Source: an uncultured SAR86 cluster bacterium
GTDB lineage: Bacteria; Pseudomonadota; Gammaproteobacteria; Magnimaribacterales; D2472
DNA length: 49,024 nucleotides
Assembly: GCA_902520495.1 (NCBI GenBank)
Contig: CABYNW010000007.1
Coordinates: 1 to 49,024, forward strand
Reading direction: 5' to 3'
The translations under genes were made by a program, and so were the position numbers. Shown in pieces: positions 43,840 to 49,024 of this stretch. The notes beneath the pieces are model-generated. The model saw nothing but the letters and a program-made list of their open reading frames with translations, had not been told where the DNA came from and did not search any database. Within the stretch, counting starts at the first letter, position 1; every line of letters begins with the position of its first letter.

Positions 43840-44754
43840 ATGAAGTCCAGCTTAACATTAATTTTATTCTGTTTGATGCTTTTCTTAGGATCGTGTTCAA
43901 CCTCTGAAATAAAACAATCAAATCAAATCTTTTTAAATTTGGAACTTCAAACTTCCGATAAAAATAAAGAAATAATTCTTGAGCATATATTAGATCAAAA
44001 TATTGTTTTCTCAATAAATTTTAATATTAAAGAATCATACGAACTCAATGATAATATTTTGATTTCTGATCTAAAGTATTTTTGCAATAGCTTAATTCAT
44101 GATCAAAATATATATTTAGAATCAATAATATTCGATTCATCTAAAGTTAAAGATAATGTATTAGTAATTTATTCTGAAGAGTTCACGAAAGAAGCTGAGT
44201 ATTTAAAAAATAAATATCCCGATGAGCTTTATTTTTTGACAAATAAAAAAAATTATGAAAACGACATCAGAAAAATCTTAGGAGTTAAAAAAAGTATTGA
44301 CAGATATTCAGAAGTGTCTAATCTTGATAAAAAATTAAAAATTAATCACTCACCCAGAGTTAGAAATGACATCTCAAAAATATATTTTCTACTTGAATAT
44401 GATTCTGGGAAGACTGTTGTTCCATTAATAAGAAATTATGCATTAAATATAGATGCTTTCTCATCAAGTCAAATATTTCATGGTGCTAATAGTTTCAAAA
44501 AACTTACAGATTTTGAGGATATATATATTCCTTTGTCTTATCAAATGCTTAATGAAATTAAAGTAAAAACAAGCATTAAAAGTATTGAATATGAATTTGA
44601 AAAATTGCTAATTAAGGATTTTTTATTAGTTGAAACTATTTACCAAAATAATCTTTTCAAAAGAAACATTGCTCTTAAAACAAGTTCAGAAAAAGTTGAA
44701 AAGAATAGATGTATCGATAGAAATTTTTCAATTTCCAAAATTTCTTTTGAATAG
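43840..44754 (+). CDS. lpoA: LpoA-like penicillin-binding protein activator, reduced to the C-terminal domain
   Basis: The start at 43840 (M-K-S-S-L-T-L-I-L) gives a lipoprotein signal with lipobox L-G-S-C at about 16-19; a TTG 15 bases upstream is less likely. The mature part is about 285 residues, versus 650 in E. coli LpoA. I-Y-F-L-L-E-Y-D-S-G-K-T-V-V-P-L-I-R with S-S-Q-I-F-H-G-A-N, and the ending C-I-D-R-N-F-S, align by eye with I-F-L-V-A-x-P-x-x-A-x-x-I-x-P-x-L, S-x-I-Y-S-G and C-V-I-N-R-K-L-S of LpoA. The N-terminal TPR domain is missing. Position opposite rsmI supports the call. LpoA activates PBP1A from the outer membrane. Confidence 0.7.
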   Translation: MKSSLTLILFCLMLFLGSCSTSEIKQSNQIFLNLELQTSDKNKEIILEHILDQNIVFSINFNIKESYELNDNILISDLKYFCNSLIHDQNIYLESIIFDSSKVKDNVLVIYSEEFTKEAEYLKNKYPDELYFLTNKKNYENDIRKILGVKKSIDRYSEVSNLDKKLKINHSPRVRNDISKIYFLLEYDSGKTVVPLIRNYALNIDAFSSSQIFHGANSFKKLTDFEDIYIPLSYQMLNEIKVKTSIKSIEYEFEKLLIKDFLLVETIYQNNLFKRNIALKTSSEKVEKNRCIDRNFSISKISFE

Positions 44755-44758
44755 TTTT

Positions 44759-45370
44759 TTAATCTTCCTTAAGATCTCTTTCTAAAGAAGAAAGGCTATC
44801 AAGAAAACCTGGTCTTTCAAATACTAATTTTTGATAATCAAGCAGTGGTTTAAGATGTCTATTGACAGGAAGCTTTATTCCAACTGAAGGCAGTCTCCAT
44901 AAAATTGGGGCAAAAAAACAATCTACTAAAGTAAAATCATCGCTCATGAAGAATTTAAATTCTTTAAATGTTGGTGCAATTGAAGAAATTTCATGCAATA
45001 ACTCTTCTCTAACTTTCATAAGTTCTTTTTCAGGTTTGCTTCGATCTATTAATGAATCAATTAGTGGGCACCATTCTCTATCAATCCTTAGCATAAGTGT
45101 TCTGCTATTAGCTCTTGCAACAGGATATACTGGTAACAGTGGGGGATGAGGAAATCTTTCATCCAAATATTCCATCATTACAGTTGGGTCATGAATGGCT
45201 AAATCTCTGTCAACTAATATAGGCAATTTATGATATGGGCTGATTGAAAGAATTTCATCAGGCGTCTCCTCTTGTTTAGATTCTTTGATTTCTGCAGAAA
45301 TATCTTTCTCTGCTAAAACAATTCTAACCCTTTGACTATAGTGATCATCTCTATCTGAATATAAAATCAT
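44759..45370 (-). CDS. sspA: Stringent starvation protein A (SspA), GST fold
   Basis: A 203-residue glutathione-transferase-like protein. Y-S-Q-R-V-R-I-V-L-A-E-K at about 11-22 and the diagnostic M-E-Y-L-D-E-R-F-P-H-P-P-L-L-P-V-Y-P-V-A-R are near-identical to SspA. SspA binds RNA polymerase and modulates promoter use; it lacks GST activity. It is 11 bases after petC, the gammaproteobacterial order, but sspB does not follow: the lpoA stop is four bases away. Confidence 0.93.
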   Translation of the reverse strand: MILYSDRDDHYSQRVRIVLAEKDISAEIKESKQEETPDEILSISPYHKLPILVDRDLAIHDPTVMMEYLDERFPHPPLLPVYPVARANSRTLMLRIDREWCPLIDSLIDRSKPEKELMKVREELLHEISSIAPTFKEFKFFMSDDFTLVDCFFAPILWRLPSVGIKLPVNRHLKPLLDYQKLVFERPGFLDSLSSLERDLKED

Positions 45371-45381
45371 ATTTCCTCCAA

Positions 45382-46206
45382 TTATTTGTAATCCTTATGG
45401 TACTCTCGATATAGAAGAGAAGCCAATGCAGTAAATATTAAAAAATAAAATACCACATACCAGCCGATTCTTTCTCTGGTCGCCTTAATTGGCTCACCAA
45501 CATAAACCAAAAAATTGGTAAGGTCATATATTAAGGTATCAAATTCTTCTTTACTTAATACTCCCGTTCCCTCTTCAACTTCTAAAAATCCACACTTCTC
45601 TTTGGTAATAGTGTTACCAAACTCATCTCTCTTTTCACCACCATTTTTAGCTATAACAGGAATGTTTTTACATACTAGTCTTTGATTGCCTTGAAGCGAT
45701 AAAAGAACATTGGGCATTGCGGTCCCTGGATAAACTAAATTATTTACTCCATATTGTTTGGAAGCGTCTTCATAATAAGCTCTTAAATATGAATATATCC
45801 AATCGTCTCCTTTATACCTTGATACCAGAGTTAAATCAGGCGGGGCGACCCCAAACCAATTAACTGAATCTTCAGACATTGCACCTGTCATTAAATCTCC
45901 AGGTTTTATAGATTTATCGAAAACTAAATTTTCAAAAAATATTTCTTCAGGGATTTGGAGATCATTTGCAACCCTTCCCCATCTGGAGTACTGAAGAGAA
46001 TGACAACCATAACAATAATTAATATAAGTGGCTGCTCCTCTTTGAAGTGACTCCATGTCATTTAAGGAGTATTCAAATTTATCACATTCACCATAATCCT
46101 TACATGGCCCACCCTCAGCAGCATACAAACTATTCAAACAAAATATAAATATTAAAAAAGTTAATATCCTTATAAGGTAAGATGAGTTGGATGATTGAAG
46201 TATCAT
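45382..46206 (-). CDS. petC: Cytochrome c1 of the bc1 complex
   Basis: A 274-residue exported c-type cytochrome. The N-terminal membrane/signal segment is at about 10-29, the heme site is Y-C-Y-G-C-H-S-L-Q-Y at about 64-73, the axial Met is probably in G-T-A-M-P-N-V-L, and a C-terminal anchor helix (W-Y-V-V-F-Y-F-L-I-F-T-A-L) precedes Y-R-E-Y. It accepts electrons from the Rieske protein on the periplasmic side. It overlaps petB by four bases. Confidence 0.96.
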   Translation of the reverse strand: MILQSSNSSYLIRILTFLIFIFCLNSLYAAEGGPCKDYGECDKFEYSLNDMESLQRGAATYINYCYGCHSLQYSRWGRVANDLQIPEEIFFENLVFDKSIKPGDLMTGAMSEDSVNWFGVAPPDLTLVSRYKGDDWIYSYLRAYYEDASKQYGVNNLVYPGTAMPNVLLSLQGNQRLVCKNIPVIAKNGGEKRDEFGNTITKEKCGFLEVEEGTGVLSKEEFDTLIYDLTNFLVYVGEPIKATRERIGWYVVFYFLIFTALASLLYREYHKDYK

Positions 46207-47420
46207 AATCTTTCCGGAACTTCCTTTGTTTTTTCATATTTTGTATAAATAGGCATTAACAAAAAGTATGCGAAATATATTATGGTGCATATAACACTCA
46301 TAGTTTTTCTTACTTCAGTTACTCCAACTGTACCCAAATAACCTAAAGTGAGAAAACTTACACCGAATAAAGTAAGAGCAATTTTACTATACATACCTTT
46401 ATACCTTATTGATGCAACTTTACTCCTATCAAGCCAGGGAACAATAAAGAAGATTGCTACTGCTGAAGCCATAACAATTAAGCCTCCCAATGGGTCTGGA
46501 ACAGCTCTAAGCATTGTATAAAATGGAGCGTAATACCAAACAGGAGCTATATGATCTGGTGTTACTAATGGATTAGCTTCTTGAAAGTTTGCCATCTCAA
46601 TAAAATATCCACCGCCTTCTGGGAAGAAAAACATTATTATTGAAAAAACAATTCCAAATACGCCTATCGCAACTAAAGCATTTAAAACTTTATAAGGAAA
46701 AAAAGGAACGCTATCAAGCGGCACCCCATCATCGTCAAGGTATTTCTCAATATCAACCCCTTCAGGGTTACCAGCACCAACTTCATGAAGCGCTACTAAA
46801 TGTAAAAAAACAAGCGCTATAAGTACTAATGGCAATGCTACAACGTGTAATGCAAAGAATCTTGAAACAGTTATTCCTGAAATATAGTAGTCTCCCCTAA
46901 CCCATAATTCTAAAGACTCACCAATATATGGTATTGCTCCAAATAAAGAGATAATAACTTGAGCACCCCAATAAGACATTTGACCGTATGGCAGGACATA
47001 TCCTAAAAAGCCTTCAGCCATCATTGCTAGGTATATTGTGCAACCAAAAATCCAAACTAACTCTTTAGGCTTTTGATATGAGCCATAAAGTAAGCCCCTA
47101 AACATATGCAGATACACAACAGCAAAAAATAGAGAAGCTCCGGTAGTATGCATATATCTTATTACCCATCCGTAGTCTACATCTCGCATAATATACTCTA
47201 CAGATGAAAATGCCTGCTCCTCAGTATTCGAATATGGCATGATTAACCAAATGCCCGTTACTATTTGAATAATTAACGTAACAGCTGCCAATGCTCCAAA
47301 CAAATACCAAAAATTTACTTTTGATGGGACTGGATGTTTAGACAAATGTCTTTCAAAAGTATTTACGATAGGCAATCTATCATTAATCCAAGAAAATAAT
47401 TTTCCAGCCATTTCACTCAT
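46203..47420 (-). CDS. petB: Cytochrome b of the bc1 complex
   Basis: A 405-residue membrane protein with at least eight helices. The heme-ligating His pairs are in W-V-I-R-Y-M-H-T-T-G-A-S-L with V-Y-L-H-M-F-R and F-A-L-H-V-V-A-L-P with V-F-L-H-L-V-A. The Qo-site motif reads P-V-W-Y (P-E-W-Y in mitochondria), the variant I recall as usual in beta- and gammaproteobacteria. It oxidises ubiquinol and reduces quinone across the inner membrane. It abuts petA directly. Confidence 0.97.
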   Translation of the reverse strand: MSEMAGKLFSWINDRLPIVNTFERHLSKHPVPSKVNFWYLFGALAAVTLIIQIVTGIWLIMPYSNTEEQAFSSVEYIMRDVDYGWVIRYMHTTGASLFFAVVYLHMFRGLLYGSYQKPKELVWIFGCTIYLAMMAEGFLGYVLPYGQMSYWGAQVIISLFGAIPYIGESLELWVRGDYYISGITVSRFFALHVVALPLVLIALVFLHLVALHEVGAGNPEGVDIEKYLDDDGVPLDSVPFFPYKVLNALVAIGVFGIVFSIIMFFFPEGGGYFIEMANFQEANPLVTPDHIAPVWYYAPFYTMLRAVPDPLGGLIVMASAVAIFFIVPWLDRSKVASIRYKGMYSKIALTLFGVSFLTLGYLGTVGVTEVRKTMSVICTIIYFAYFLLMPIYTKYEKTKEVPERL

Positions 47421-48002
47421 TTATAACTCCTTATCCTCTCCTATAGTTAATATACTTCCTTCAAACATATGAGGTGGTACAACTAAATTTGTTGGCGCTG
47501 GAACGCCTTTAAAAACTCTTCCTACAATATCAAACATTGAGCCGTGGCATGGACAAAAAAACCCTCCGTTCCATGTTGCATCCCATGGCTTAGGCTCGAT
47601 CTCTGGAAAGTATTTTGGAGCACAACCCAAATGAGTACAAACTCCGGAAAAGATAGAATATTCCGGACTTCTTGACCTAGATGGGTTGAGACCTTTATAT
47701 AGTTCTTCAATTTTATCAGAATTAGGATCATCTAATTTAGGTACAGCTAATTCTAAGTTAGCAATACTTTCTTTGGTATGTCTAACAATAAAAACAGGTT
47801 GTTTTCTCCATGCAACTTGAATTTGTTGACCATATTGCATTTTTGAAACATCCAGCTTTACGGGTGCACCTGCAGCTTTAGCTTTAGCGCTTGGGTTCCA
47901 AGCTGCAATAAATGGTGTTGCAGCAAATGGTATGCCTGATAAACCAACTGCACTTGTCAAACCAATTAATACCTTTCTTCTTGTTTTATCTTTGTCTTGC
48001 AT
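47421..48002 (-). CDS. petA: Rieske iron-sulfur protein of the bc1 complex
   Basis: A 193-residue protein. A twin-arginine-type N-terminus (K-T-R-R-K-V-L-I-G-L) and hydrophobic segment at about 11-34 anchor it to the membrane. The 2Fe-2S ligands lie in C-T-H-L-G-C and C-P-C-H-G-S. Only one start codon is possible: a stop codon lies immediately upstream in frame. Its ribosome-binding site is separated from the ATG by a small hairpin. Confidence 0.96.
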   Translation of the reverse strand: MQDKDKTRRKVLIGLTSAVGLSGIPFAATPFIAAWNPSAKAKAAGAPVKLDVSKMQYGQQIQVAWRKQPVFIVRHTKESIANLELAVPKLDDPNSDKIEELYKGLNPSRSRSPEYSIFSGVCTHLGCAPKYFPEIEPKPWDATWNGGFFCPCHGSMFDIVGRVFKGVPAPTNLVVPPHMFEGSILTIGEDKEL

Positions 48003-48043
48003 TTAGATAGTGTGCCACTATAAAATTCCTTCAAATTATACCA
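48003..48043 (-). promoter_or_regulatory. petA leader: extended -10, Shine-Dalgarno and hairpin
   Basis: Minus strand: TGGTATAAT (48043-48035) is an extended -10. AAGGA lies at 48031-48027, then ATTTT, then the perfect hairpin ATAGTG-GCA-CACTAT (48021-48007), CTAA, and the ATG at 48002. The linear distance from AAGGA to ATG is 24 bases, too long; with the hairpin folded out it is nine, near optimum. If transcription starts seven bases after the -10 (about 48028) the AAGGA would be only partly in the mRNA, and the stem would instead cap its 5' end. Confidence 0.5.
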
Positions 48044-48102
48044 TATTTAAGCAATATAAAATTGGCTTATAATTGAAAATAAGTATGAAAAATCTTATAA
48101 AA

Positions 48103-48495
48103 TTATCTTTTAGAAAACTGCTTACTTTTTCTTGCTTTAACAAGTCCAGGTTTCTTTCTTTCTACTCTTCTTGGATCCCTAGTTAAAAGACCTGCCTTTT
48201 TTAATTGTGGCCTGAGCTCCTCATCGAATAAGGTTAAAGCTCTTGAAATACCATGCCTTATAGCACCAGCTTGTCCAAAACTTCCACCTCCCTTGACTTT
48301 GATACTGACATCAATTTTTTTAGTTAGATCTAATAGCTCTAAGGGCTGCATTACGAGCATTTGTGCAACTTTTCTTCCGAAGTATTCATCTAGTTTTTTA
48401 TCGTTTACTAAAATATCACCTTTGCCTTTTTTTAAATAGACTCTTGCAGAAGATGTTTTTCTTCTTCCAGTTGCATAATGAATATCGGTGCTCAT
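48103..48495 (-). CDS. rpsI: 30S ribosomal protein S9
   Basis: A 130-residue S9, identical in length to E. coli. [13 protein letters not shown] near the start, [19 protein letters not shown] and the basic tail ending K-S-K-Q-F-S-K-R, which reaches the P-site tRNA, are present. The frame continues five codons upstream, but the ATG at 48495 overlaps the rplM stop by one base (TAATG) and fits the family. Confidence 0.97.
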   Translation of the reverse strand: MSTDIHYATGRRKTSSARVYLKKGKGDILVNDKKLDEYFGRKVAQMLVMQPLELLDLTKKIDVSIKVKGGGSFGQAGAIRHGISRALTLFDEELRPQLKKAGLLTRDPRRVERKKPGLVKARKSKQFSKR

Positions 48496-48926
48496 TAAGT
48501 CAATTTCCACTCAGTTGGTTTTTGTGATTCATGTTCATGTTTTGGTCCTGCAAATACCTTAAGTTTCTTTATCATAGATTTTCCTAATTTATTTTTAGGG
48601 AGCATCCCCTTTACAGCTTCTTCTATAATTCTTTCAGGATTCTTATTATTAAGTTCCTGGAACGTTTGCGTCTTAAGACCACCTGGGTATAAAGAATGCT
48701 TATAGTATTTTTTATTGGTAAATTTTGAACCTGTAACCTTAATTTTTTCTGCATTAACAACAATAACATAATCACCACCATCAGTATGTGGTGTATAGGT
48801 AGGCTTATCTTTACCTCTAATCCTATCAGCAATTTTAGTTGCAACTCTTCCAAGTATTCGGTCAGTAACATCTAAAACAAACCAACTTCTTTCTACTTCT
48901 TCTTTTTTTAGTGAGTAAGTTTTCAT
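48495..48926 (-). CDS. rplM: 50S ribosomal protein L13
   Basis: A 143-residue L13 (E. coli 142). [48 protein letters not shown] and G-M-L-P-K-N-K-L-G are diagnostic. A second ATG two codons upstream (48932) is possible; neither has an obvious Shine-Dalgarno element. rplM-rpsI form the usual pair. Confidence 0.96.
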   Translation of the reverse strand: MKTYSLKKEEVERSWFVLDVTDRILGRVATKIADRIRGKDKPTYTPHTDGGDYVIVVNAEKIKVTGSKFTNKKYYKHSLYPGGLKTQTFQELNNKNPERIIEEAVKGMLPKNKLGKSMIKKLKVFAGPKHEHESQKPTEWKLT

Positions 48927-48948
48927 AATCATTTAAATTGAGAAGCGA

Positions 48949-48977
48949 ATATTAATGTTTACTCGAAAATATATCAA
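48949..48977 (-). promoter_or_regulatory. Candidate sigma70 promoter for rplM-rpsI
   Basis: Minus strand: TTGATA (48977-48972), 17-base spacer, TAATAT (48954-48949). Initiation near 48942 would leave a leader of about 15 bases before the rplM ATG. The region from here to the window end is AT-rich with no further gene seen. Confidence 0.5.
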
Positions 48978-49024
48978 TATTTATGTTCATTTTTATTTAT
49001 TTATATCTTTTATGAAATAAGTGC

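Noticed and set aside
46203-47420. PVWY instead of PEWY in cytochrome b
   Set aside because: This looked like loss of a Qo-site glutamate, but I recall PVWY as a normal variant in beta- and gammaproteobacteria.

Overview
The window is about 49 kb of chromosome from an AT-rich, tightly packed bacterium. Gene order and protein types point to a gammaproteobacterium: Pseudomonas-like blocks around tol-pal, dcw, rplM-rpsI-petABC-sspA, rpsF-rpsR-rplI-dnaB-alr, pyrG-kdsA-eno-ftsB-ispDF-surE-pcm, and recA with a LexA box. Genes overlap or sit a few bases apart, no gene-free stretch reaches 300 bases, many proteins are shorter than usual, and no insertion sequence, prophage or CRISPR array is visible. 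This resembles a streamlined free-living marine lineage such as SAR86, but that placement is an inference from style and cannot be proven from the window.

Layout. 1-2533: end of a BepA-type periplasmic protease gene, convergent with a transporter of the nucleotide-exchange type. 2555-10418 (minus): fmdB-like, aspS, yebC, a PD-(D/E)xK nuclease, ybgC, tolQRAB, pal, cpoB, tRNA-Lys, transporter; this run builds the Tol-Pal envelope machine. 10450-11730 (plus): a proS without its editing domain. 11737-13993 (minus): recA and a thiolase, with an SOS box before recA. 14111-14716 (plus): a 7Fe ferredoxin with an unusual C-terminal extension. 14731-25732 (minus): popT, pcm, surE, ispDF, ftsB, eno, kdsA, pyrG, alr, dnaB, rplI, rpsR, rpsF. 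25811-42546 (minus): the division and cell wall (dcw) cluster from ftsA back to mraZ. 42641-42986: RNase P RNA. 43009-44754: divergent rsmI and a reduced lpoA. 44759-48926 (minus): sspA, cytochrome bc1 (petCBA), rpsI, rplM.

Functionally this is a core-genome window: peptidoglycan precursor synthesis (ddl, murC-G, mraY, alr), lipid carrier recycling (popT), the divisome (ftsABILQWZ), envelope constriction (Tol-Pal), respiration (bc1), translation and central metabolism. Its interest lies in departures from the usual plan. A nuclease sits exactly where ruvCAB is expected. ftsZ has moved from the end of the dcw cluster to directly behind mraZ. mraZ is preceded by four 10-bp-phased GTGT(G/T) repeats. 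MurD is about 100 residues short and has an altered P-loop. An orphan secreted glycine-zipper protein is inserted between mraY and murD. Several conserved blocks have lost internal genes (rpoS/nlpD/mutS/cinA/recX, queE/queC, yraN/gmhA/BON/sspB).
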